Below are positions 23,442 through 31,646 of a stretch of 34,579 nt of DNA, piece after piece. Position 1 is the first letter of the stretch, and each line of letters opens with the position of its first letter. The DNA lies in NCBI GenBank assembly GCA_964649895.1, contig CAZYRX010000018.1, positions 1-34,579 on the forward strand, written 5' to 3'. The translations under genes were made by a program, and so were the position numbers. Origin of the DNA: Halanaerobium sp964649895 (lineage in GTDB: Bacteria > Bacillota > Halanaerobiia > Halanaerobiales > Halanaerobiaceae). The notes beneath the pieces are model-generated. The model had not been told where the DNA came from, did not search any database, and saw only the letters and a program-made list of their open reading frames with translations.

Positions 23442-24944
23442 ATGAAAGAAGAAGGTTTTTTATTAGAAATGTCAAATATAACAAAAAAGTTTCCGGGTGT
23501 TTTAGCACTTGACAATGTTGATTTAAATGTAAAAAAGGGCACTGTTCACGCTCTGCTGGGTGAAAATGGGGCAGGTAAATCAACTTTAATGAAAGTACTT
23601 ATTGGTTTATATGAACCTAATGATGGGCAGATAAATTTTGATGGTGAGATTATGAAATATAGATCTCTTCAGGATTCTATTGATGCTGGTATATCAATGA
23701 TTCATCAGGAGCTCAGTCCGGTACCAGAAATGACAGTGGCTGAAAACATATTTTTAGGTAAAGAAATAGGGGTAAAAGATTCCTTTTTTGTTGCAAAAAA
23801 CAAAATGATAGAACTAACACAAAATTTATTAGATAGACTAGATATTCCAATTAGCCCTAATACTAAAATGAAAAACTTAACTACCGCTTATATGCAGATG
23901 GTTGAGATTGCAAAAGCGATTTCATATGATTCTAAGCTGATAATTATGGATGAGCCGACATCGGCTATTACCGATTCTGAGGTAGAGAGTCTTTTCAAAA
24001 TAATAAATCTGCTTAGAGATAAAGGTGTTGCAATAATATATATTACTCATAAGATGGACGAGATATTTGAGATAGCAGATTATGTTACAGTGCTTAGAGA
24101 TGGTAAATCTATAGAAACATTTCATGTAGATGAAGTTAATGAAGATACACTTGTAGAAAGAATGGTTGGTCGTGAAGTTGGCCATTTATACCCAAAAGAA
24201 GATGTTAATATAGGGGAAACAGTGCTAGAAATTAAAAACTTTAGTGGTAATGAATTTAAGGATATTAACATGGAATTTAAAAAAGGTGAAATAGTTGGTC
24301 TTGCTGGTCTTGTAGGAGCAGGAAGAACGGAAGTTATGGAGAGTATGTTTGGTATTAGAGAATATCACGAGGGTGAAACCTATTTAAATGGTAAGAAGAT
24401 AAATATTAAATCAGCTTCAGATGCTATTGATTATGGTATTGGACTTTTAACAGAGGATAGAAAATTAACAGGTTGTTTTCTGCCGCTTTCCGTTAAAGAT
24501 AACATGGCAGTTGTAAATATGGACCAGTATATGTCTGGAGTATTTATTAATGATAGTTCATTAAAAAAAGACTGTGAAGAGATGGTAGATATTTTGAGTA
24601 TTAAAACTCCGAGCTTAGAACAACTGATGCGTAATCTGAGTGGAGGTAATCAACAAAAAGCTTTACTAGCAAGATGGTTAATGGTCAATTCTGATATTTT
24701 AATTTTAGATGAACCAACAAGAGGAATTGATGTAGGAGCAAAAGCCGAAATTCACCGTTTGATGTCTGATCTTGCTACAGATGGAAAAACAGTAATTATG
24801 ATATCATCTGAATTACCTGAGATTTTAGGAATGAGTGATCGTATTTATGTTATGCATGAGGGTAATTTAACAGGTGAACTTAATCGTGAAGAAGCAAGTC
24901 AGGAAGAAATAATGAAATATGCAACTGGTATGGTGCATGAATAA
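23442..24944 (+). CDS. Sugar ABC transporter ATPase, two-domain RbsA/MglA type
   Basis: 500 residues with two nucleotide-binding domains, the energy unit of the importer. NBD1: Walker A GENGAGKST (40-48), Q-loop in MIHQE, a degenerate signature LTTAYMQ, Walker B LIIMDEPT (D170/E171) and switch His in YITHKMD. NBD2: a modified Walker A GLVGAGRTE (289-297, Arg for Lys, usual in this family), a true signature LSGGNQQ (399-405) and ILILDEPTRGID. ATG 23442 follows GGGAGG. The gene lies between the binding protein and permease genes. It is also the most likely ATPase for the orphan binding protein at 10474. Confidence 0.95.
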   Translation: MKEEGFLLEMSNITKKFPGVLALDNVDLNVKKGTVHALLGENGAGKSTLMKVLIGLYEPNDGQINFDGEIMKYRSLQDSIDAGISMIHQELSPVPEMTVAENIFLGKEIGVKDSFFVAKNKMIELTQNLLDRLDIPISPNTKMKNLTTAYMQMVEIAKAISYDSKLIIMDEPTSAITDSEVESLFKIINLLRDKGVAIIYITHKMDEIFEIADYVTVLRDGKSIETFHVDEVNEDTLVERMVGREVGHLYPKEDVNIGETVLEIKNFSGNEFKDINMEFKKGEIVGLAGLVGAGRTEVMESMFGIREYHEGETYLNGKKINIKSASDAIDYGIGLLTEDRKLTGCFLPLSVKDNMAVVNMDQYMSGVFINDSSLKKDCEEMVDILSIKTPSLEQLMRNLSGGNQQKALLARWLMVNSDILILDEPTRGIDVGAKAEIHRLMSDLATDGKTVIMISSELPEILGMSDRIYVMHEGNLTGELNREEASQEEIMKYATGMVHE

Positions 24945-24980
24945 ATTAAGTAAAAAGAAAATCATTTAGGAGATGATAAA

Positions 24981-25955
24981 ATGGCAAATGAATCAAATAC
25001 AGGCACACAGGCTTTTAGTGTTAAAGATTGGATAAAAAATAATTATAGGAGTTTTCAGTCGATATCTATTCTTGTTGTATTAATAATTTTGATGTCAATT
25101 GCTTCACCTTTCTTTCTTTCGACTAGAAACCTTTTGAATATTGTTAGACAGATATCTATGATAGCAACAATAAGTTTTGGTGTAACAATTGTTATTATAA
25201 CAGCTGGTATTGATCTTAGTTCTGGCTCAGTTGCTGCTTTGGCGGGAGTTGTTGCAGCAAGTTTTGGTTTGGGAGGACATTCGCTTTTCGTAGCTATTTT
25301 ATTAGGATTATTAGCTGGTGCTGCAGCAGGTATGATAAACGGGATTGTTACATCATATGGTAATATACCACCATTTATTATTACTTTAGGTATGATGCTG
25401 GCTGCTCGTGGTGCTGCCTTAATGTATACAGATGGACGACCTGTAACTGGTTTGACAGATCAATTTAGATTTATTGGTGGGGGTTATGTATTTGGTATTC
25501 CATTTCCAATATTTATAATGCTTTTTGCGGCTTTAATTACACATATTATTATGACTAAAACAAAGTTTGGACGTCATGTATATGCAATTGGTGGTAATAG
25601 ACAGGCTGCTGTCGTATCAGGAATTAATGTGAAAAGAAAACTTGTCTGGGTTTATACATATGCAGGCATGCTCTCTGGATTAGCTGGTATTATACTTGCA
25701 GCGCGTTTGAGTGCGGGTCAGCCAACTGCTGCTGAAGGTTATGAGCTTGATGCTATTGCAGCTTCTGTAATTGGTGGAACGAGTTTCAGTGGTGGTGTAG
25801 GTACAATACCTGGTGTTATTATTGGTGCATTGATTATTGGTGTAGTTAATAATGGATTAGTTCTTCTTAATGTATCACCATATGTACAGATGATAGTTAG
25901 AGGTTCTATTATAGTTGCAGCTGTGCTCTTGGATGAATGGACACGCCAAAAATAA
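24981..25955 (+). CDS. Sugar ABC transporter permease, RbsC type
   Basis: A 324-residue membrane protein with 8-10 hydrophobic segments. Family landmarks are ITAGIDLSSGSVAALAG, IPPFIITLGMMLAARG, KTKFGRHVYAIGGNRQAAV (the cytoplasmic loop contacting the ATPase) and VIGGTSFSGGVGTIPGVIIG. ATG 24981 is preceded by AGGAG. It would form a homodimeric channel with the RbsA-type ATPase. It is the third gene of the inositol importer, 36 bases after the ATPase; iolI follows after a 97-base AT-rich gap that includes a short TA repeat. Confidence 0.94.
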   Translation: MANESNTGTQAFSVKDWIKNNYRSFQSISILVVLIILMSIASPFFLSTRNLLNIVRQISMIATISFGVTIVIITAGIDLSSGSVAALAGVVAASFGLGGHSLFVAILLGLLAGAAAGMINGIVTSYGNIPPFIITLGMMLAARGAALMYTDGRPVTGLTDQFRFIGGGYVFGIPFPIFIMLFAALITHIIMTKTKFGRHVYAIGGNRQAAVVSGINVKRKLVWVYTYAGMLSGLAGIILAARLSAGQPTAAEGYELDAIAASVIGGTSFSGGVGTIPGVIIGALIIGVVNNGLVLLNVSPYVQMIVRGSIIVAAVLLDEWTRQK

Positions 25956-26052
25956 AGAGTAATTAAAATTAAGCTATAGTTCATTTATTTAAAATATTTT
26001 TTCATAATCATATATATATATATTAGAAATATAAAAAATGGGGGGAATCACT

Positions 26053-26889
26053 ATGAAAGTATGTTTCAATCAGGCAACAACTATGGAAAATTCAACATTA
26101 GAAAAAGATCTTGAATACTGTGAAAAACATGGCTATGAATTAATTGAAATTAGATTAGATAAGCTTCGTGATTATTTAAAAGACAATACAGTAGATGATT
26201 TAGTAGATTTTTTTGAAAACAATCGCATTAAACCTTTTGCCTTTAATGCATTAGAGTTTATTACCTTTAGAGATGAAGAAGGATATGCTCAGATTAAAGA
26301 AGATCTAAATTTTTTATGTGAAGTTGGTGAAAAGATAGATTGCAAAAAGATTGTAGTTGTCCCAACTTTTGATGTAGGTGGAAAAACCAAAACTGAAATT
26401 AAAGAAGAATCAGTTAGAGTACTTAATGAGCTTGCAGATACTGCTGAAGACTATGGTGTAAAATTAGCATATGAATTTGTTGGTTATCCTAATTGTTCAG
26501 TTAATACTTTTGGTCAAACTTATGATATTGTACAGGCTGTTGATAGAGATAATGTTGGTCTTGTACTAGATTGTTTTCATTTTCATGCAATGAACTCCAG
26601 AATTGAAAACCTGAAAGATGCAGATTCTGAAAAGATATTTATCTTTCACATTGATGATGCAGAAGATCTTCCAGTTGGAGCTTTAAGAGATGACAAAAGA
26701 CTCTGGCCAGGAGAAGGTGCAATTGACTTAGATGCAATCCTTTCAACTCTAAAAGAAATAGGTTATGATGAAATGGTTTCTGTAGAATTATTCAGACCTG
26801 AATACTGGGATTGGGATATCGAAAAAACAATCAAAGTAGGTAAAGAAAAGACAGAAGAGGTTGTAGGTAAATATTTTGAAATTGAATAA
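26053..26889 (+). CDS. iolI: Inosose isomerase (2-keto-myo-inositol isomerase)
   Basis: 278 residues, the same length as Bacillus subtilis IolI and recognisably similar along its whole length: CFNQATT at the start, RDNVGLVLDCFHFHAM in the middle and VSVELFRPEY near the end. It interconverts inososes; in B. subtilis it links 1-keto-D-chiro-inositol to 2-keto-myo-inositol, so D-chiro-inositol can be used. The metal ligands are E141 (AYEFVGY), D173, H199 (FHIDD) and E245 (VELF). An in-frame ATG at 26038 precedes the GGGGGG ribosome-binding site, so ATG 26053 is the start. It directly follows the importer genes and precedes a URO-D methyltransferase, which is not part of any standard iol operon. 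Confidence 0.95.
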   Translation: MKVCFNQATTMENSTLEKDLEYCEKHGYELIEIRLDKLRDYLKDNTVDDLVDFFENNRIKPFAFNALEFITFRDEEGYAQIKEDLNFLCEVGEKIDCKKIVVVPTFDVGGKTKTEIKEESVRVLNELADTAEDYGVKLAYEFVGYPNCSVNTFGQTYDIVQAVDRDNVGLVLDCFHFHAMNSRIENLKDADSEKIFIFHIDDAEDLPVGALRDDKRLWPGEGAIDLDAILSTLKEIGYDEMVSVELFRPEYWDWDIEKTIKVGKEKTEEVVGKYFEIE

Positions 26890-26948
26890 TTACAACTTTT
26901 TATTTGATGTCTGTATTTTTATGATAGAAATTTAAGGAGGATGTATAT

Positions 26949-28103
26949 ATGACTTCACAAGAAAGGGTTCTTGCATCTTTAAATCATAAAGAACCTGATA
27001 GAGTACCATTTGATATAGGTGGTAGTGACAATTCCGGTATAAATATTAATACTTATAAAAGAGTTAGAGAAGAATTGGGATTAAGCAATGATGATGTTGA
27101 AATTGAAGATGTTATAACTCAAAGAGCTGATGTACAGCCAGATTTCCAAGAAAAATTGGAGATAGATGTAAAAAAAGTTACTCCAGGTACTCCAACTGGT
27201 TTTTCATATGAATATGATGAAGATGATAGATATTATTATACAGAAGATCCGCTTGGAATAAAGTGGAAAATGCCAAAAGAAAATGGTTTCTATTTTGATA
27301 TGATAGAACATCCTTTAGCTAATGCATCCAGTGTCAAAGATATTGAAAATTTTGAGTTTCCAGATCCTAAAGATCCAAGTTATTTTAAAAATATGGAAGC
27401 TGATATAAAAAAAATAGATAAAAGAGGTATGGGGTTTACAATTAGTCCTCCAATTTCTGGAATTTTTGAAGAATCACTCTGGTTGAGAGGGTTTAGTGAA
27501 TTTTATATGGATTTAGCTGCAAATCCTAAAATGGCAGAAGCTTTACTTAATAAAATAACTGAATTTAAAATGCAGTACTGGGAAGAAGTATTCAAAATCG
27601 TTGGAAATCGTCCGGTGATTATTCAGGAACATGACGATATTGCTGGTCAAGATGGCCCACTAATTTCTCCTCAGATGCTTAAAGAATTTGTTGATCCAAT
27701 GCATAAAAAATTATTTAGTTATATCAGAAAAATAGCTCAAAATGATGTTCATATTTTATATCACAGCTGTGGAGCTGTTAAAGAATTAATTCCAATGCTT
27801 ATCGAAGAAGGCATTAGTGCTCTTAACCCTGTTCAAATAAGTGCTAAGGGTATGGATTTAGAAGAATTAAAAAAAGAGTTTGGCCAGGACATAACTTTCT
27901 GGGGTGGAGGAGTAGATACCCAGGAAATTCTACCAAATGGTACTCCAGAAGATGTTGAGGAAGCTACCAAAAGGAGCATCGATGTTTTAGCCCCTGGGGG
28001 AGGTTTTGTATTTGCATCGGTTCACAATATTCAGGCTGATGTACCGACAGAAAACTTCATGGCTATGTGGAAAGCTTTAAAAGAATATGGAGTTTACCAA
28101 TAA
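26949..28103 (+). CDS. URO-D-superfamily methyltransferase inside the inositol operon
   Basis: 384 residues, the same subfamily as the protein at 11621: QERVLASLNHKEPDRVPFDIGG at the front, YHSCGAVKEL giving H272-x-C274, FWGGGVDTQEILPNGTPEDV and APGGGFVFASVHNIQADVP. The expected third zinc cysteine is again absent (PGGG) and H359 occupies the conserved HN position. The enzyme is cytoplasmic. ATG 26949 follows AAGGAGG. It lies 59 bases after iolI and 96 bases before iolC. From known relatives (CmuA, MtaA) a corrinoid methyl transfer is likely; from location, the substrate would be an O-methyl inositol or a derivative. That assignment is inference. Uroporphyrinogen decarboxylation is improbable. 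Confidence 0.84.
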   Translation: MTSQERVLASLNHKEPDRVPFDIGGSDNSGININTYKRVREELGLSNDDVEIEDVITQRADVQPDFQEKLEIDVKKVTPGTPTGFSYEYDEDDRYYYTEDPLGIKWKMPKENGFYFDMIEHPLANASSVKDIENFEFPDPKDPSYFKNMEADIKKIDKRGMGFTISPPISGIFEESLWLRGFSEFYMDLAANPKMAEALLNKITEFKMQYWEEVFKIVGNRPVIIQEHDDIAGQDGPLISPQMLKEFVDPMHKKLFSYIRKIAQNDVHILYHSCGAVKELIPMLIEEGISALNPVQISAKGMDLEELKKEFGQDITFWGGGVDTQEILPNGTPEDVEEATKRSIDVLAPGGGFVFASVHNIQADVPTENFMAMWKALKEYGVYQ

Positions 28104-28142
28104 AGAAAATATTTTAAGCTTGTTTTATTAAAATGCTTTGTG

Positions 28143-28151
28143 TGCTATAAT
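28143..28151 (+). promoter_or_regulatory. Extended -10 promoter before iolC
   Basis: TGCTATAAT (28143-28151) is a perfect extended -10 element with no good -35; it lies 49 bases before the iolC start. It may supply extra transcription for iolC in addition to read-through from the importer operon. Confidence 0.5.
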
Positions 28152-28199
28152 TTTTATGATATAAATAACTAAATTATTTAATTGGAGGGATGAGATTAT

Positions 28200-29219
28200 A
28201 TGAATTTAATTGATTTTGATCAGGATAAACCAATGGATATAATTCCACTCGGTCGAGCTGCTGTTGATTTAAACGCTAATGAGTTATATACACCATTAGA
28301 AGAAACAAAGACTTTTTCAAAGTATGTAGGAGGTTCACCTGCTAATATAGCTATAGGTTTGGCAAGATTAGATAAGAATGTTGGCTTTATTGGGCGAGTA
28401 GCAGATGATCAGCTTGGTAATTATGTACTTCAGTATTTTGAAAATGAAGGTATTGATATCTCAAATATGCCGGTCGATGATTCAGGTGCAAAAACAGGAT
28501 TAACATTTACAGAGATAAAAAGCAAAACTGAAAGCAGTATTTTAATGTATAGAAATCAGGCAGTAGATCTAGAATTGTGTACAGATGATATAAATGAGGA
28601 TTATATAAAGCAAGCAAAGATTCTTTTGATATCGGGTACTGCTTTGTCCAAAAGTCCTTCTCGAGAAGCAGCATTTTTGGCAATGAAATATGCTCGTAAT
28701 AATGGAGTTAAGGTTATTTTTGATATTGACTATCGACCTTATTCCTGGGCTAATGAAGCAGAAACATCAGTATATTATTATCATGCAGCAGAAATGAGTG
28801 ATATAATTATTGGTTCCAGAAGTGAATTCAACTATATGCAGCGTTTAGATCATACAGAGGATGCTTCAGATGAAGTAGTTGCAAAGACATGGCTTGAAAA
28901 GAACTCAGAACTCGTTGTTATCAAACATGGTGCTGAAGGATCTACAGCTTACACTGAAAATGGTGAGCATTATGATATCAAAATATTCCCAGTTGAATTA
29001 ATGAAATCTTTTGGTGGTGGAGATGCCTATGCATCTGCATTTATTTATGGTCTGCTCGAAGATTGGGATTTAATTGAAGCACTAGAATTTGGTAGTGCAT
29101 CAGCTTCTATGTTAGTTTCAGCACACAGCTGTTCTGAAGCAATGCCTACAGCAGATGAAATAAAAGCTTTTATTAAAGATAAAAAAGAAGAATTTGGAGA
29201 AATGGTTGCTAGAAAGTAA
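28200..29219 (+). CDS. iolC: 5-dehydro-2-deoxygluconokinase
   Basis: A 339-residue PfkB kinase that phosphorylates 2-deoxy-5-keto-D-gluconate, the fifth step of the inositol pathway. It matches B. subtilis IolC along the chain: LGRAAVDLNANE, the signature KTFSKYVGGSPANIAIG, LLISGTALSKSPSREA, FDIDYRPYSW, VVIKHGAEGS and SASASMLVSAHSCSEAMPT. The catalytic loop is FGGGDAYA (271-278) with D275 as base. Most PfkB kinases, including B. subtilis IolC, have GAGD, so the Ala-to-Gly change is a mild oddity. ATG 28200 follows GGAGGG. It follows the URO-D gene and is ended by the inverted repeat at 29333-29399. iolD and iolB, which make its substrate, are not in the window. Confidence 0.95.
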   Translation: MNLIDFDQDKPMDIIPLGRAAVDLNANELYTPLEETKTFSKYVGGSPANIAIGLARLDKNVGFIGRVADDQLGNYVLQYFENEGIDISNMPVDDSGAKTGLTFTEIKSKTESSILMYRNQAVDLELCTDDINEDYIKQAKILLISGTALSKSPSREAAFLAMKYARNNGVKVIFDIDYRPYSWANEAETSVYYYHAAEMSDIIIGSRSEFNYMQRLDHTEDASDEVVAKTWLEKNSELVVIKHGAEGSTAYTENGEHYDIKIFPVELMKSFGGGDAYASAFIYGLLEDWDLIEALEFGSASASMLVSAHSCSEAMPTADEIKAFIKDKKEEFGEMVARK

Positions 29220-29539
29220 GTTTTTCAAATAAATTTTTCAAGTATATGTTTGCAAACGTTTAAAAATTTACTTAATACTCCTTAGTGTCAGATAAAATCC
29301 TTGGTTGCTAAATGATTTGCAAATATATTCACAGGTAATATTTTACACTGTCAATTGATAATTTAAAATCTTGTCTTTTATGCAGTGTAAATATTACCTA
29401 TCTTTTATTAAAAGTGAAATATCACACAATCTTTTATTGTTTTAAATGAGATGGATATATAAAATTGTTATTAATTTTTATTGTATGATGTTATCTATGT
29501 GTTTTGGCCTTGAACTTAAATTTGAAAGGGGTATCTTAT
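29220..29539 (+). other. Intergenic region with operator-like site and terminator-like stem after iolC
   Basis: TGCAAACGTTTAAA (29251-29264), overlapping the perfect palindrome GTTTGCAAAC (29248-29257), matches the LacI/cre-like core seen at 15434 and 21855. AGGTAATATTTTACACTG (29333-29350) pairs with CAGTGTAAATATTACCT (29383-29399) with one bulge and is followed by ATCTTTTATT, a likely terminator. TTGTTT (29437-29442), 17 bases, TAAAAT (29460-29465) is a moderate promoter for the next gene. Confidence 0.6.
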
Positions 29540-30562
29540 ATGGAAAAAGTAAAAATTGGATTAGTTGGTCTGGGAAGACTTGGTATTCAGCATGCTGAGA
29601 ATATTGCAGTCAGAATACCACAGGCCGAATTAACAGCAGTCTGTGCTCTTGAAGAAAAACAACTTCAAAAGGCTGTTGAAAAGTGGGAAGTAGAATATAC
29701 ATATAAAGATTATGATAAAATGATTGCAAATAAAGAATTGGATGCTGTATTTATCTGTTCACCTTCACATCTGCATGGGGAACAAATTAGAAAAGCCTTA
29801 GAATTAGATCTTCATGTATTTTCTGAAAAACCTCTTGGTACAAATGTTGAAGAGTGTAAAATTGCAGAAAAAGCAGTTGAGGAAAATCCGAATCCTGTTT
29901 TTATGCTTGGTTTTATGAGAAGATATGATCCTTCATATCTTTATGCAAAGAAAAAGATTGAAGAAGGAAAAATAGGTAAACCATTTATGTTTAGAGGTTA
30001 TAGCCAAGATCCTGAAAGTGCAATCGATGGATTTTTAGATTTTATAGGTCATAGTGGAGGACAATTTATTGATATGGCTGTTCATGATATTGATTTAGCC
30101 CGCTGGTTTTTAGATTCTGAACCTAAACAAGCATGGGCCATTGGTGGAAGCTATAAACATCCAGAATTTGAAGAATACAATGATGGTGATAATGTTTCAG
30201 CTTTGATGAAATTCGAGAATGATGCAATGGGATATATTTTAGCAGGTAGAACAGCACCCCATGGTTATAATGTAGAAACTGAAATCATGGGAACTGAAGG
30301 TATATTAAGAATAGGGAGTGTACCTCAGAAAAACCTCGTTGAAATTATTGATAATTCGGGAGTGAGAAAAGAGTGTTCTCAAGATTTTGTAGAAAGATTT
30401 GATCAGGCATATGTTAATGAACTCCAGGAATTTGTAGACTGTATAATTGAGGATAGAGATCCAGAAATTACAGTTTATGATGGAACAAAAACTACTCAGA
30501 TTGCTTTTGCTCTAACAGAATCATTCCAGGAAAATAAATTAATAGATATAGATTTAGATTAA
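29540..30562 (+). CDS. Inositol 2-dehydrogenase-like oxidoreductase (Gfo/Idh/MocA; IolX/IolG-like)
   Basis: 340 residues. The Rossmann segment is IGLVGLGRLG (6-15). SEKPLG holds the catalytic Lys97; GFMRRYD (124-130) is the same motif as in B. subtilis IolG; DMAVHDID (178-185) gives the Asp/His pair. Together with the iol context this points to an inositol or scyllo-inositol dehydrogenase, NAD(P)-dependent. It differs from the iolG at 31647, so the two may handle different inositol stereoisomers or an O-methyl-inositol. ATG 29540 is chosen because AAAGGGG lies just upstream; an in-frame ATG at 29504 lacks a site. It begins a new transcription unit with iolE and iolG. Confidence 0.87.
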   Translation: MEKVKIGLVGLGRLGIQHAENIAVRIPQAELTAVCALEEKQLQKAVEKWEVEYTYKDYDKMIANKELDAVFICSPSHLHGEQIRKALELDLHVFSEKPLGTNVEECKIAEKAVEENPNPVFMLGFMRRYDPSYLYAKKKIEEGKIGKPFMFRGYSQDPESAIDGFLDFIGHSGGQFIDMAVHDIDLARWFLDSEPKQAWAIGGSYKHPEFEEYNDGDNVSALMKFENDAMGYILAGRTAPHGYNVETEIMGTEGILRIGSVPQKNLVEIIDNSGVRKECSQDFVERFDQAYVNELQEFVDCIIEDRDPEITVYDGTKTTQIAFALTESFQENKLIDIDLD

Positions 30563-30638
30563 AAATATATTTATAAATTTTTAAAGAAATATTAATTTAA
30601 TTAAAGTCATTTATAATAAAATTAAAGAGGTGGTATTA

Positions 30639-31535
30639 ATGGATAAAAGTAAAGTAAAATTAGGAATAGCTCCAATTGCCTGGACTAATGATGATCTACC
30701 TGAATTAGGAAAAGAAAATACTTTCGAACAGTGTGTTAGTGAGATGGCCTTAGCAGGTTTTACAGGATCAGAGGTTGGAAATAAATATCCTAGTGATACT
30801 GAAGTTCTAAAAGAGAAATTAGATATAAGAGGAATTGAAATATGTAATGCTTGGTTCAGTACATTTTTTGCAGATGGTGAAAAAGAGGAAACCATTGAAG
30901 GATTTAAAAAGCACAGAGATTTTTTACATGAAATGGGTGCTGAAGTAATAGGTTGTTCAGAACAGAGCGGAAGTATTCAAGGCAAAGATACTCCGATTTT
31001 TGGAGAAAAACCAGTATTTAATGAAGAAGAATGGAAAAAAATTGCTGAAGGATATAATGAATTAGCAAAATTAGCAGCTGAAAAAGATATGCAGCTTTGT
31101 CTGCACCATCATATGGGGACAGGTGTTCAAACACCTGAAGAAGTTGATAAATTTATGGAAATAACAAATGATGATGTTTACCTGCTTTTTGATTCAGGTC
31201 ATATCTATTATTCAGAAGGAAGTCAGCAAGCTGTAGAAGATCTATTGAATAAATATGTAGATCAAATTGTTCATGTACATTTAAAAGATGTTCGTACTGA
31301 GGTAGTTAATGAAGTTAAAGAAAAAGGTTTAAGCTTTTTAGATGGAGTAAAAATGGGAACATTTACAGTTCCAGGTGATGGAGATATTGACTTTGATCCT
31401 ATTTTTAAAACTTTAGAAGATGCCAACTATGAAGGTTGGATGGTAGTTGAAGCTGAACAGGATCCTGCTAAAGCTAATCCTTTTGAATATGCAGTAAAAG
31501 CTAGAAAATTCATCAAAGAAAAAACAGGTCTTTAG
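30639..31535 (+). CDS. iolE: Inosose dehydratase
   Basis: A 298-residue TIM-barrel lyase that dehydrates 2-keto-myo-inositol to 3D-(3,5/4)-trihydroxycyclohexane-1,2-dione. It resembles B. subtilis IolE throughout: LGIAPIAWTNDDLPELG at the start, LHHHMGTGVQTPEEVD (155-170), LLFDSGH (182-188), HVHLKDVR (212-219), FTVPGDGDIDF and VVEAEQDPA near the end. Metal ligands are expected in the LEH/FDSGH/VHLKD segments. The in-frame GTG at 30630 lies inside the ribosome-binding site AAAGAGGTGG, so ATG 30639 is the start. It is located between two dehydrogenases that make its substrate. Confidence 0.96.
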   Translation: MDKSKVKLGIAPIAWTNDDLPELGKENTFEQCVSEMALAGFTGSEVGNKYPSDTEVLKEKLDIRGIEICNAWFSTFFADGEKEETIEGFKKHRDFLHEMGAEVIGCSEQSGSIQGKDTPIFGEKPVFNEEEWKKIAEGYNELAKLAAEKDMQLCLHHHMGTGVQTPEEVDKFMEITNDDVYLLFDSGHIYYSEGSQQAVEDLLNKYVDQIVHVHLKDVRTEVVNEVKEKGLSFLDGVKMGTFTVPGDGDIDFDPIFKTLEDANYEGWMVVEAEQDPAKANPFEYAVKARKFIKEKTGL

Positions 31536-31646
31536 AATTTAGTTATACTGATTTTGTTTAACTTATTTAAATATTAATTTAATAACTTATAATTAAATTT
31601 GTATTTTATAGAAAATGTTATCTTAAAACTTTAAGGGGGAAAAAAC

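Noticed and set aside
26010..26026. Short TA-dinucleotide run between the permease and iolI genes.
   Set aside because: A brief simple repeat in an AT-rich genome; no further structure or function is visible.
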